Positions 15,914 through 24,366 of a DNA stretch of 30,117 bases are shown here, piece after piece. Position numbers and translations under genes: made by a program. This DNA comes from Bacillota bacterium (GTDB lineage: Bacteria > Bacillota_I > Bacilli_A > MOL361 > Turicibacteraceae). The stretch covers positions 7,606 to 37,722 of the forward strand of contig DNGE01000137.1 of NCBI GenBank assembly GCA_003486705.1, in the 5' to 3' direction. Within the stretch, counting starts at the first letter, position 1, and each line of letters opens with the position of its first letter. The notes beneath the pieces are model-generated. The model was given only the letters and a program-made list of their open reading frames with translations. It ran no database searches and was not told the origin of the DNA.

Positions 15914-16552
15914 ATGGCTAAGTATATTGATTTAACGCATGTGATAGACAGTAGCATGCCGACATACCCAGGAGATGATAACTTAAAATTAGTGAAGCAC
16001 AAAACGTTAAGTCAAGATGGCTTTAATGATTCAAAATTAGAAACTGGGATGCATATTGGCACACATCTAGATGTGGCGAGTCATTTAACGGAAAAAAAGA
16101 TATATGTCAGTGATTATTCGGTGGAACAATTAATAGGTCGTGGTTGTTTACTTGATGTTAGAAACGAACCGGTGATTCAGCTTAAAAAGCAGTATGAGGA
16201 ACTTATTTTAGAAGGTGATATTGTGCTTCTATATACGGGATTTGATGATTATTTTAAACAAACGAGTTATTTTATACATCACCCAATCGTCTCATTAGAA
16301 CTTGCAGAATTTTTGGTTTCTAAAAAAGTAAAGATCGTCGGTCTGGATTTTCCTTCACCGGATGTGTATCCGTATGCCATTCATAAATTATGGTTAGAAC
16401 GCGGAATATTAATCATTGAAAACTTAAAAGATCTCCGCTTATTAGAAGAGGTTAAATCGTTTGATGTGATGGTTTTTCCACTTTATATTGAAGCGGAAGG
16501 TGCCCCTGCTAGAGTCATCGCCCAAGTAAAAGACCTTGAAGAAATAAAATAG
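15914..16552 (+). CDS. Cyclase-family metal-dependent hydrolase
   Basis: The protein has 212 residues, the usual size of the cyclase / kynurenine formamidase-like family, which hydrolyses amides or lactones with a bound metal. The metal motif HIGTHLDVASH (47-57) matches HxGTHxDxxxH, with Ala in place of the common Pro. It opens with IDLTHVIDSSMPTYPGD, the family's typical start, and has the late motif GLDFPSPD. GGAGGGG precedes the ATG. It lies 154 nt after the lipoprotein gene and ends at a strong terminator, so it is probably a single-gene unit. No tryptophan-degradation neighbours are present, so a kynurenine formamidase role is not supported here and the substrate is open. Confidence 0.83.
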   Translation: MAKYIDLTHVIDSSMPTYPGDDNLKLVKHKTLSQDGFNDSKLETGMHIGTHLDVASHLTEKKIYVSDYSVEQLIGRGCLLDVRNEPVIQLKKQYEELILEGDIVLLYTGFDDYFKQTSYFIHHPIVSLELAEFLVSKKVKIVGLDFPSPDVYPYAIHKLWLERGILIIENLKDLRLLEEVKSFDVMVFPLYIEAEGAPARVIAQVKDLEEIK

Positions 16553-16596
16553 TTTAATTGTCTCAGTCAAAGTCACAAAAAAGAATACAAGAAATG

Positions 16597-16648
16597 AAAA
16601 CAGAGTGATAAAGATCCCAAAAAGGATGAATTTATCACTCTGTTTTTT
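16597..16648 (+). terminator. Long rho-independent terminator after the cyclase gene
   Basis: AAAACAGAGTGATAAA (16597-16612) pairs over 16 bp with TTTATCACTCTGTTTT (16631-16646). A small ATCC/GGAT stem sits inside the loop and a T tract follows. Confidence 0.88.
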
Positions 16649-16860
16649 GCTATGAAGTGGGGTAGTTAAAAAGATTTGGTGTCTACTAATTATTGAGGGG
16701 ATAGCAATAAAGTGAAAAGAATTGCCCCTAATAAAAGAAATAGTCTGCGAGTGGCATATGAAGAACGGAAGATTTTTCTGAAAAACTATCAGACAAAACA
16801 CAACAATGTTCGCCAAGTGGTCAAAAAAAGAATCCGATAAGGCAGGATAAGTTAGTTTTA

Positions 16861-16874
16861 GGTAAGCGTTTTCT
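16861..16874. promoter_or_regulatory. Upstream cre-like/LacI-type half-consensus site
   Basis: On the - strand this reads AGAAAACGCTTACC and matches the cre consensus at all but the two outer positions. It is centred 110 bp upstream of the perfect operator at 16971-16984. The remainder of the gap 16649-16957 holds only a weak AGGGG/CCCCT hairpin. Confidence 0.35.
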
Positions 16875-16957
16875 GTTTTATAAGGTCAGAACTTTATTGA
16901 GCTGTAACTTTTTAATTAAAATATCATTTTTATCCATACGAAGTCAAAAAAGTCCAA

Positions 16958-16986
16958 TTGACCTCATGACTGAAACCGGTTACAAT
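16958..16986 (+). promoter_or_regulatory. Promoter with LacI-type operator in the spacer (Opp-type operon)
   Basis: TTGACC (16958-16963) and TACAAT (16981-16986) are exactly 17 nt apart. The spacer and -10 contain TGAAACCGGTTACA (16971-16984), which matches the cre consensus TGWAANCGNTNWCA at every position and is palindromic around CCGG. A repressor bound here would occlude RNA polymerase. The linked LacI-family gene at 23042 is the first candidate; CcpA is the alternative. Confidence 0.75.
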
Positions 16987-17080
16987 GGTGGTGTAATAAG
17001 CGAAAGGCTTATCAACTACAACTCATTAGGAATTTTTTTGAGGGCCGCATGAGAGTAGGACATTTATGGGAGGGGTTTAA

Positions 17081-18805
17081 ATGAAAAAAATCTTTAGCAT
17101 CTTCTGCTCGATAGTGTTTGTTTCAGCCTTATTAGTTGGATGCGGGCAGGACACAAATCAATCTAATGGAGAGGATAATCCAAGCACTGAAAAACCAACA
17201 GATCCTGTAGCAATTACAATTTTACAGGAATTTAATGATGGGTGGGTCAGAAATCTTAATCCATTTATCGCAGATGCTTATCAAGTTGTACAAGGTTTTA
17301 TGTATGAACCATTAGTGATTTTCGATACATTAAATAATAGCAAAGAAACAATGTGGTTAGCTGAAGATGTTATCTCTGAACCAGATAACAAGACGTTAAC
17401 AATTAAAGTTCGTCAAGGCATTAAATGGAGCGATGGTGAAGAATTTAATGCTGAGGACGTTGCATTCTCATATACCATCTTTAAAGATCATCCGACCATT
17501 GATCGCGGAGGAATGTGGGGAGAAAATGGTAAACTTGAATCTGTTACAATCGTGGATGATTACACTGTTCAAATTGTCATGAAAGAAGAAAATCGTTTCC
17601 ACAGAAACGATGTGTTATATCAACGTTGGATTGTGCCAGAACACATTTGGAAAGATGTTGAAGATCCAGCGACATATGTGATGACAGATGCTGTTGTAAC
17701 AGGTGCATTTTCAGAAGTAAAATCATTTACACCTGAAATGATGGTATTTAGTCGCAATCCTTACTACTGGAAAGCAGATGAATTAAAAATTGATGAATTA
17801 CGTGTTGCACAAGCAAATAGTAATGATGCTGCCCTATCATTATTACAAACAGGAAGTATTGACTGGGCCCATATCTTCATTCCAAATATTGAAGACACTT
17901 ATGTAAAAGGTGATACACATAAAAAATATTGGTACGGAATGAATGATGCTGTGCGTATTTCGTTTAACTACGCAACTAAAAATGAAGATAACTTAAAAGC
18001 ATTCAATGATGCTGAGTTTAAAAAGGCAGCATCTATGGCTGTTGATCGCCAAGGTATTATTGATTCAGCTGTTTATGGATATTTAGATTCAAAAGTTCCT
18101 GCCAATACAGGATTACCGCCTGCATTATTCGGATGGGAAAATGAAGAGGCAATGAATACCAATGTTGAAAATACAACCTATGATCTTGAAGCAGCTAAGA
18201 AAGTATTAGCAGATGCTGGATATGTTGATGTTGATAATGACGGATTTGTTGAAAACCCAGATGGAACAAAAATTGCATTTGAAATCGTTTCGCCTGCCGG
18301 ATGGTCTGATTGGAATGCTGGCGCTGAAATGGCGGCAGCTGGAATGCGTGAAATTGGAATTAACGCAACGCCTAAGGCTATTGACTTAGGGTTAGTTATT
18401 GAAACGTGGGAATCTGGTAACCATGATGCGTTATATGGTGGATACGGATTGAATTCCAACATTTGGAAGTTTTATTTCGATACAATAGGGGATGATTCAC
18501 GTGTCCTAACTTCAACGTGGTGGTCTGTTTGTCAAACAAACTATGTAAATGATGAAATCAATGCCATGATTGCAGAAATGCCAACGGCATCTGATGAGAG
18601 ATTAGCTGAAATTGTGACATATGTTGAACAATATTTTGCAGAAAATATGATCAATATTCCAGTTCTTTATAATGGAAACTGGTTTGTTTATAACGACAGC
18701 CGTTTTACAGGATGGGCAACAAAAGATAATCCATTTGTCCAACCGGCAAACTGCCAACATGATACTAAGATTTTACAATTATTAGCATTAGAACCAGTTG
18801 AGTAA
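17081..18805 (+). CDS. Opp/Dpp-family ABC substrate-binding lipoprotein
   Basis: This is the extracytoplasmic solute-binding component of the importer encoded by the next four genes. The lipobox LLVGC places lipidated C21 after a short hydrophobic signal. The mature part has cluster-C (family 5) hallmarks: LNPFIADAYQ, LRQ-like IKVRQGIKWSDGEEFNAEDV, and SRNPYYWKADELKIDELRV. At 574 residues it is typical for peptide- or oligosaccharide-binding members. GGGAGGGG lies just before the ATG. The LacI-type operator at its promoter and the linked LacI gene favour an oligosaccharide ligand over peptides, as inference; in Thermotoga and archaea many such proteins bind cello- or manno-oligosaccharides. 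Confidence 0.88.
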   Translation: MKKIFSIFCSIVFVSALLVGCGQDTNQSNGEDNPSTEKPTDPVAITILQEFNDGWVRNLNPFIADAYQVVQGFMYEPLVIFDTLNNSKETMWLAEDVISEPDNKTLTIKVRQGIKWSDGEEFNAEDVAFSYTIFKDHPTIDRGGMWGENGKLESVTIVDDYTVQIVMKEENRFHRNDVLYQRWIVPEHIWKDVEDPATYVMTDAVVTGAFSEVKSFTPEMMVFSRNPYYWKADELKIDELRVAQANSNDAALSLLQTGSIDWAHIFIPNIEDTYVKGDTHKKYWYGMNDAVRISFNYATKNEDNLKAFNDAEFKKAASMAVDRQGIIDSAVYGYLDSKVPANTGLPPALFGWENEEAMNTNVENTTYDLEAAKKVLADAGYVDVDNDGFVENPDGTKIAFEIVSPAGWSDWNAGAEMAAAGMREIGINATPKAIDLGLVIETWESGNHDALYGGYGLNSNIWKFYFDTIGDDSRVLTSTWWSVCQTNYVNDEINAMIAEMPTASDERLAEIVTYVEQYFAENMINIPVLYNGNWFVYNDSRFTGWATKDNPFVQPANCQHDTKILQLLALEPVE

Positions 18806-18840
18806 TCAATAAGGTATAAGCTCGAACGAGGAGGAGAAAG

Positions 18841-19839
18841 ATGGATTATTTCATTAAACGCTTAGGATTTTATCTCATTGCGTTTGTAGGAGCTTTATCA
18901 TTAAACTTCTTTCTCCCTCGGCTTATGCCGGGGGATCCGGTTCAAATGTATATCGCTGAACTATATCAAAGTGGAGGACAAATTGATGATGCGACCATCC
19001 GCGCTGTTGAAGAAATGTTCGGTTATAATACTGACGAACCGATAGTTATAAGTTTTATCAAATATGTTGGAAATATTCTTCAAGGAGATTGGGGATTATC
19101 ATTCTCAAACTATCCTCAAACTGTTATGGAAGCCGTTTCTAGGGGGACCGGCTGGACAGTCTTTTTGATGGGAACAGCCTTAATTATAGGGTTTGTTTTT
19201 AATACATTAGTTGGAATACTTGTCGCTTGGAAGCGAGGAAGTAAGTTCGATACAACGGTAACCGTGACTGGTCAAATTATGTCTAATATTCCAGCCGTTA
19301 TTATTGCCATGGCTTTGAGTTATTCATTGGCGTATACAGACATTTTTCCTCGGGGTTATGCTGTAACCCCTTTGTTTATCCCAGAAAACACATTTGAATA
19401 TGTAAAAGATGTTGCGTATCACGCGTTCTTACCTGTCTTAGCAATTCTTTTAACAGGACTTGGTGGGATTATGGGGATGCGGGCAAATATGATTAATCAA
19501 CTAGGAGAAGATTACATCACAATGGGAATTGCAAAAGGGGTTCCAGAACGAAAAATTATGTTTGGATATAGTGCAAGAAATGCATTATTACCCGTTGTCA
19601 CCTCACTTGCTATGCAAATTGGATTTTTGCTAGGGGGGTCTTTAATTATTGAAACAATCTTTAATTACCCAGGTCTTGGAAAAGTTATGTTAACAGCAAT
19701 CAATGGTCGAGATTATCCATTAATGCAAGGTATTTTATTAATGTCTACCATTTTAATGTTAACGTCTAACTTTATTGCAGATGTCAGCGTCTTTTTCTTA
19801 GATCCACGTATCCGCAAACAAGGTGTTGCAAAACATTAA
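18841..19839 (+). CDS. ABC importer permease, DppB/OppB type
   Basis: This is the first membrane subunit of the importer, 332 residues long with about six hydrophobic helices. The start FIKRLGFYLIAF and PRLMPGDPVQMYI match the first-permease class. The coupling (EAA-like) loop is EDYITMGIAKGVPERKIMF, followed by ARNALLPVVT. FNYPGLGKVM near the C-terminus is also conserved in the family. AGGAGGAG precedes the ATG, 35 nt after the binding-protein gene. It should pair with the permease at 19909. Confidence 0.92.
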   Translation: MDYFIKRLGFYLIAFVGALSLNFFLPRLMPGDPVQMYIAELYQSGGQIDDATIRAVEEMFGYNTDEPIVISFIKYVGNILQGDWGLSFSNYPQTVMEAVSRGTGWTVFLMGTALIIGFVFNTLVGILVAWKRGSKFDTTVTVTGQIMSNIPAVIIAMALSYSLAYTDIFPRGYAVTPLFIPENTFEYVKDVAYHAFLPVLAILLTGLGGIMGMRANMINQLGEDYITMGIAKGVPERKIMFGYSARNALLPVVTSLAMQIGFLLGGSLIIETIFNYPGLGKVMLTAINGRDYPLMQGILLMSTILMLTSNFIADVSVFFLDPRIRKQGVAKH

Positions 19840-19908
19840 ATGTAAATTAAGAAATAGATAAACGGTAAAAAAGTTGAAAAGTAAAATACTTTGGTTAAGA
19901 GGGAGATA

Positions 19909-20874
19909 ATGTTGAAAAAAATTATGGAGTCGAAAATAATAAAATTTTTTCGAAGTAGCCCAAAGACAACGATTGGGGTTTGTCTTATTCTCATTATATT
20001 AATGATGACGTTAGGAGCTAACTTCTTTACCTCTCATGATCCCTTATTTATTTATAAAAATGAATGGCATAGTCCACCTTCGTCAACACATTTTTTAGGA
20101 ACGACTCGAGCAGGAAGAGATGTGTGGGCACAAACTTTATATGGTGGACGAATTTCTATCATGGTTGGGGTACTCGCAGGTACCGTAGCCGTTGGTTTAA
20201 GCCTAATCATTGGGATCAGTGCTGGGTACTTTGGTGGACTTATTGATAGTGTAATCAGTACTATTATTAATGTCGTCATGGTTATTCCACAAGTTGTATT
20301 ATTATTAATCATTGCTTCATTATCAGGTGGTGTTTCGCCTGTTTTTATCGGAATTATTATTGGATTAACATCATGGCCATACAATGCAAGGATATTAAGG
20401 GCACAGACCATGAGTATTAGAAACAGAGAATTTGTTCACTCAGCTGAAACGCTTGGAGAAACCAAAATAAGACGTTTATTCTTTGAAATCATGCCAAATA
20501 TGTTATCCATGATTTCATCTAGTTTTGTAGGGACGTTAATTTATGCGATTATGGCTCAGGCGACGCTCGAGTTTCTTGGTTTTGGTGATCCATTTGCTGT
20601 TACGTGGGGAACGATGTTATATAACGCCCAACTAACAGGTGCATTACACAGTGGTATTTGGTGGGAAATTTTAGGACCAAGTGCAGCTATTATCTGTCTT
20701 GGGGCGGGACTAACCTTAATAAATTTCTCAATCGATGAAATCTCAAATCCAAAATTAAAAGCACAACGGATTATGTCAAGTTATTATAAAGAAAAGAAAC
20801 ATCAAGCAAAGCTTCAAAAAAAGGAACAACAATTAGCGTTGAAACTGAATAAAGCAAAAGAGGGGGGGATGTAG
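19909..20874 (+). CDS. ABC importer permease, DppC/OppC type
   Basis: This is the second membrane subunit, 321 residues from the ATG at 19909. An in-frame TTG at 19891 lies before the GAGGGAG ribosome site and is not the likely start. The N-terminus SSPKTTIGVCLILIILMM is the usual first helix. A family motif HFLGTTRAGRDVWAQTLYGG follows, and the coupling loop reads NREFVHSAETLGETKIRRL. The C-terminal tail is long and Lys-rich (about 285-321). The next gene begins 3 nt after its stop, so translation is probably coupled. Confidence 0.92.
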   Translation: MLKKIMESKIIKFFRSSPKTTIGVCLILIILMMTLGANFFTSHDPLFIYKNEWHSPPSSTHFLGTTRAGRDVWAQTLYGGRISIMVGVLAGTVAVGLSLIIGISAGYFGGLIDSVISTIINVVMVIPQVVLLLIIASLSGGVSPVFIGIIIGLTSWPYNARILRAQTMSIRNREFVHSAETLGETKIRRLFFEIMPNMLSMISSSFVGTLIYAIMAQATLEFLGFGDPFAVTWGTMLYNAQLTGALHSGIWWEILGPSAAIICLGAGLTLINFSIDEISNPKLKAQRIMSSYYKEKKHQAKLQKKEQQLALKLNKAKEGGM

Positions 20875-20877
20875 CTG

Positions 20878-21855
20878 ATGAGTGCAATTCTTGAAGTTGA
20901 AAACTTGTGCGTTGATTATATTACAGGACGTGGAACTCGTGTTAGAGCTGTCGATCAAGTCAGTTTTAAAATAGAAGAAGGACAAAGCCTAGGTCTTGCA
21001 GGAGAATCAGGATGCGGTAAAAGCACGATAGCCTACTCACTAATGAGATTGCATAAACCCCCAGCATTAATTTCTGGCGGTACAATTAAAATTGATGGAA
21101 AAAATGTATTAGAAATGTCTGATCATGACATTCAATATTTTCGTTGGGACCAAGTTAGTATGGTCTTTCAATCAGCGATGAACTGTTTAAATCCAGTTGT
21201 TACTCTTGAAAAACAATTTTTTGAATTATATAAATATCACGGCGTAACAACTAGCCGAAAAGTTGCACGAAAAATGGCTGAAGATATGTTAGCCATCGTT
21301 GGAATTCCAGCCGACCGTTTAAAAGACTATCCGCATCAATTTTCAGGTGGCATGAGACAACGTGCTATTATTGCCATGGCCTTAGCCTTAAAACCAAAAC
21401 TATTAATTTTAGATGAGCCGACAACAGCACTTGATACGGTTGTACAACGCGATATTTTACAGCGAATCTATGAATTAAAAGAAAAATTAAACTTTTCCAT
21501 CTTATTTATTACACACGATATTAGTTTAATGATGGAGTTTTGCGACACCGTTGCCATTATGTATGCGGGTAAAATAGTTGAACAAGCTTCAGCAAAAAAA
21601 ATCTTAAAAAACCCGCAACATCCTTATTCTTATGGACTAAAAAATTCTTTCCCTTCATTAACTGGAAAGATAGAATATATGGAAGGAATTCCAGGCAGCC
21701 CGTTAAATTTAAACAATATTCCACCCGGCTGCCGATTCCAAGATCGTTGTTTTAAAGCATCGGATATATGTTTTAACGAAGAGCCTTGCCGCTGCATGGT
21801 TGGAACGGATTACTTTCATTGTCATTATCCATTAGAGCTACAGAAAGAGGTGTAA
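20878..21855 (+). CDS. ABC importer ATPase, DppD/OppD type
   Basis: This is the first of two ATPases energising the importer, 325 residues. Walker A is GESGCGKST (42-50), the signature is FSGGMRQR, Walker B is LLILDEPTTALD, and the H-loop is FITHD. The C-terminal domain has PGCRFQDRCFKASDICFNEE and further cysteines, the iron-sulfur-like Cys-rich end common in this family. The FPSLTGKIEYMEGIPGSP segment resembles, from memory, Opp-family systems assigned to oligosaccharides. GGGGGGG upstream of the ATG is the ribosome site and lies inside the previous gene. Confidence 0.92.
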   Translation: MSAILEVENLCVDYITGRGTRVRAVDQVSFKIEEGQSLGLAGESGCGKSTIAYSLMRLHKPPALISGGTIKIDGKNVLEMSDHDIQYFRWDQVSMVFQSAMNCLNPVVTLEKQFFELYKYHGVTTSRKVARKMAEDMLAIVGIPADRLKDYPHQFSGGMRQRAIIAMALALKPKLLILDEPTTALDTVVQRDILQRIYELKEKLNFSILFITHDISLMMEFCDTVAIMYAGKIVEQASAKKILKNPQHPYSYGLKNSFPSLTGKIEYMEGIPGSPLNLNNIPPGCRFQDRCFKASDICFNEEPCRCMVGTDYFHCHYPLELQKEV

Positions 21856-21856
21856 C

Positions 21857-22849
21857 ATGAACTCAAAAGAACCAATATTTAGTGTAAAACATGTTGTGAT
21901 GGATTTTAAAGTGGGAGGAAAACACCTCTTTGCACCTAAAAAAACGCTACGCGCTTTAAATGATATCTCGTTTGATTTATATCCTGGAGAATCACTTGCC
22001 ATTGTTGGAGAATCAGGGTGTGGAAAATCAACCATTTGTCGATTAGCTATGCGCTTTCACAATCCAACAAGTGGGAATATGTATTTTGAAGAAAAGGATA
22101 TTCATCACTTAAAAGGAGATGAATTAAGTCATTACCGACAAAAGTCACAAATGATTTTTCAAGATCCGTTCTCCTCATTAAATCCATTACACAATATTTA
22201 TTATCATTTAAAACGTCCACTAGAGCTTTACCATCCAGATGATAAAGCCAAATTACATGAAAAAATGGATGAGTATTTAACAATGGTTGGACTAGTCCCA
22301 CCACAAGAACAAGGAAATAAATTTCCACATGAACTATCGGGTGGACAAAAGCAAAGAGCTTATTTAGCTCGTATTTTAGCAGTCGGTGCAGATGTTATTT
22401 TTGCCGATGAACCAACGTCTATGCTAGACGTTTCCATTCGGCTTGGGGTATTAAATCTCATGAATAAAATGAAAAAAGAAATGAATAAATCATTTATTTA
22501 TATCACACACGATATTGCAACAGCACGCTACTTTGCTGATCGTATTATCGTGTTGTATGCAGGTCATATGGTAGAGTGGGGCGAGGTGGATAAGGTTATC
22601 TTAAACCCACAACATCCATACACTAAACTTTTGATTGCGGCTGCTCCAGATCCTGAACGTGAAGGCGTGGTAGAGTTACCCGTTGTTAAAAGTGAAGAAA
22701 GTGAAATTACCATGTGGACTCCAGAAAGTAAGGGATGCCCATTTAGACCACGTTGTCCACGTGCAGTTGCGACGTGTGCTGAATTTTTCCCGCAAGCGAA
22801 AGAAGTAGACAAAGGACAATTTATCCGTTGTGTTCATGCTAGTGAATAA
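21857..22849 (+). CDS. ABC importer ATPase, DppF/OppF type
   Basis: The second ATPase, 330 residues, starts 1 nt after the stop of the first. Walker A is GESGCGKST (51-59), the signature is LSGGQKQR, Walker B is VIFADEPTSMLD and the H-loop is YITHD. The C-terminal end carries SKGCPFRPRCPRAVATC, the family's Cys-rich tail. Compared with the usual OppF start it has a family-typical loop between the first two strands (KVGGKHLFAPKKTLRAL). It is the last gene of the five-gene importer operon, closed by a strong terminator. Confidence 0.92.
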   Translation: MNSKEPIFSVKHVVMDFKVGGKHLFAPKKTLRALNDISFDLYPGESLAIVGESGCGKSTICRLAMRFHNPTSGNMYFEEKDIHHLKGDELSHYRQKSQMIFQDPFSSLNPLHNIYYHLKRPLELYHPDDKAKLHEKMDEYLTMVGLVPPQEQGNKFPHELSGGQKQRAYLARILAVGADVIFADEPTSMLDVSIRLGVLNLMNKMKKEMNKSFIYITHDIATARYFADRIIVLYAGHMVEWGEVDKVILNPQHPYTKLLIAAAPDPEREGVVELPVVKSEESEITMWTPESKGCPFRPRCPRAVATCAEFFPQAKEVDKGQFIRCVHASE

Positions 22850-22873
22850 GTAATAAAATAGAAAAAAGATTCT

Positions 22874-22923
22874 AAAAAAGTTATCCTAGGATAGTAGGAA
22901 TACTATCGTCGGATAACTTTTTT
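22874..22923 (+). terminator. Rho-independent terminator after the importer operon
   Basis: AAAAAAGTTATCC pairs with GGATAACTTTTTT, and a second stem GATAGTA/TACTATC is nested inside. A T tract ends the hairpin. Confidence 0.9.
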
Positions 22924-22971
22924 GATATAAATAAATGTCAAAACAATAACAAAGCTATTAAAAGTGATGTT

Positions 22972-23016
22972 AGCGCTTCTGAATAGCTTGACATTCAAAC
23001 AAATATTTAGTAAATT
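22972..23016 (+). promoter_or_regulatory. Promoter of the LacI-family gene with a nearby AGCGCT palindrome
   Basis: TTGACA (22988-22993) and TAAATT (23011-23016) are 17 nt apart. TTAGCGCTT (22971-22979), with the palindrome AGCGCT at 22972-22977, lies directly upstream of the -35. It is only a partial match to LacI-type operators, so autoregulation is a guess. Confidence 0.5.
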
Positions 23017-23041
23017 ATTTATTAACAAAAGGGGTGATAAA

Positions 23042-24031
23042 ATGGCGACCATTAAAGATATTGCAAAAAAAGTAGGTGTTTCAAATGCAACCGTTTCGCG
23101 TGTACTTAACCATGATGAGGGGATATCAGTAAGTCAGGAAAAGCGTGAAGACATTTTTAGAGTTGCAAATGAATTAGGATATAAAAAGAAGGTTGTAAAT
23201 CCTAAAATAGAAAATGTAGCGCTGCTATATTGGATTTGTGAGGAAGAGGAATTACAAGATATTTATTTCAATGCCATTTTCTCAGAATTAATAGAACAAT
23301 GCAAACAAAAAAATATTTCTTTACAGTTGTATAAAAAAGAAGATGGAGTCCAAGCGATAAAAAAAGAGACAAATGCCTTTATTGCAATAGGGTATTTCAA
23401 TAGAAAAGAGCTTGATTATTTACAACGTGTAACGTCGAACGGCATTTTTATCGACAGCGCGCCAGATGAAAAATATTTTGATTCTGTTCGCCCCAATTTA
23501 AATTCTATTGTGACCCAAATTGTAGATTATCTAGTTGAAAAAGAACATCAAAAAATTGGTTTTATTGGGTGCAGTGATCCTGATATTGAAACGTCACGTC
23601 CAACGATTGACATACGTGAATCATCATTTACACAACGCGCAAACTATCATAGTGTTTATGATGAAAAAGCAATCTTTATTACCGACCAGGTGACGGTTGC
23701 ACAAGGTTACCGTCTTGGGCAATTGGCGATTGAAAAATTAGGCGATGAGCTACCAACTGCTTTTTGCGTTGCCAGTGATACGTTAGCCATTGGGGTTTTA
23801 CAGGCGTTTCATGAAGCTAAAATAGATGTACCTTCCCGTGTCGCATTTTTTAGCATCAATGATACAAATGTCTCACAATATGTTTCACCGCCACTAACAA
23901 CATTTCATATCGATATCCCATTACTTTGTGAATCAGCAATCGACTTATTACAAGAACGAATGATAAAAGGGCGACAAATCACAAAAACAGTGTCTATTAA
24001 TGGAGTGCCAGTGTTTAGGAAAAGTTGCTAA
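23042..24031 (+). CDS. LacI/GalR-family transcriptional regulator
   Basis: The protein has 329 residues from ATG 23042, which follows GGGGTGAT; upstream in-frame ATGs at 22964 lie before the promoter and are rejected. The N-terminal helix-turn-helix and hinge start MATIKDIAKKVGVSNATVSR. The rest is a periplasmic-binding-protein-like sugar sensor, with IGFIGCSDPDIETSRPT, the inducer-domain motif FCVASDTLAIGVLQAF and the closing VSPPLTTFHID. Proteins of this type bind palindromes near TGTAANCGNTTACA, as seen at the importer promoter (16971-16984). It is transcribed separately from the importer and has its own terminator. Sugar ligand unknown. Confidence 0.91.
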   Translation: MATIKDIAKKVGVSNATVSRVLNHDEGISVSQEKREDIFRVANELGYKKKVVNPKIENVALLYWICEEEELQDIYFNAIFSELIEQCKQKNISLQLYKKEDGVQAIKKETNAFIAIGYFNRKELDYLQRVTSNGIFIDSAPDEKYFDSVRPNLNSIVTQIVDYLVEKEHQKIGFIGCSDPDIETSRPTIDIRESSFTQRANYHSVYDEKAIFITDQVTVAQGYRLGQLAIEKLGDELPTAFCVASDTLAIGVLQAFHEAKIDVPSRVAFFSINDTNVSQYVSPPLTTFHIDIPLLCESAIDLLQERMIKGRQITKTVSINGVPVFRKSC

Positions 24032-24092
24032 TTTAATGGGTTTGGCTCAATAAATCATAATTAAAAAATAGATAAACATACCTAATAAAGCG

Positions 24093-24140
24093 AAAAAAGC
24101 TGTGGTTTGACCGAGTCAAGGGTCAAATACAGCTTTTTTT
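24093..24140. terminator. Bidirectional terminator after the LacI-family gene
   Basis: AAAAAAGCTGTGGTTTGACC and GGTCAAATACAGCTTTTTTT pair with one mismatch, with A and T runs at both ends. It could also serve the tiny - strand ORF at 24163-24273. Confidence 0.88.
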
Positions 24141-24162
24141 GATTAACCAACAAGCAAAGGTA

Positions 24163-24273
24163 TTAACGGTGTTCTCCTTTGTTAACTAAATGCCAGAGCA
24201 AATAAAAAAATATTAGGCCAAACAGGATGGATTTAAAACTTATTTTAAGGTAAATGTCTAAAAAATAAGGCAT
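24163..24273 (-). CDS. Possible 36-aa single-pass membrane peptide
   Basis: This - strand ORF begins MPYFLDIYLKISFK, continues with the hydrophobic stretch SILFGLIFFYLLWHLV and ends NKGEHR. That gives one membrane segment with a positively charged end. It ends 23 nt from a terminator that works in its direction. Against it, no Shine-Dalgarno sequence is visible before the ATG, no clear promoter is seen, and AT-rich DNA often gives hydrophobic ORFs. I record it as a candidate only. Confidence 0.25.
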   Translation of the reverse strand: MPYFLDIYLKISFKSILFGLIFFYLLWHLVNKGEHR

Positions 24274-24321
24274 GGTTTTAGGTGATAAAGATAAAAAAAT
24301 AAAAAGTTTACAAATAATGGA

Positions 24322-24350
24322 TTGACGAGTGGAGTGGTCGATGCTATAAT
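24322..24350 (+). promoter_or_regulatory. Promoter of the arginine T-box operon
   Basis: TTGACG (24322-24327) and a perfect TATAAT (24345-24350) are exactly 17 nt apart. The predicted transcript begins just before the first T-box. No comparable promoter was found between the two T-boxes. Confidence 0.8.
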
Positions 24351-24366
24351 CCTCCTAACATAATAA

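Noticed and set aside
16696..16729. AGGGG...CCCCT hairpin with inner CAAT/ATTG in the gap before the importer operon
   Set aside because: Short, bulged, no T tract and no match to a known riboswitch; probably chance.
16442..16816. 124-codon - strand ORF
   Set aside because: It overlaps the cyclase gene end and its long terminator, has low-complexity Phe/Leu/Ile-rich content from AT-rich DNA, and lacks a ribosome site.
20052..20411. 119-codon ORF antisense to the second permease
   Set aside because: Shadow frame of a clear family gene, with no start signals; the other antisense ORFs of 60-95 codons inside real genes were dropped for the same reason.
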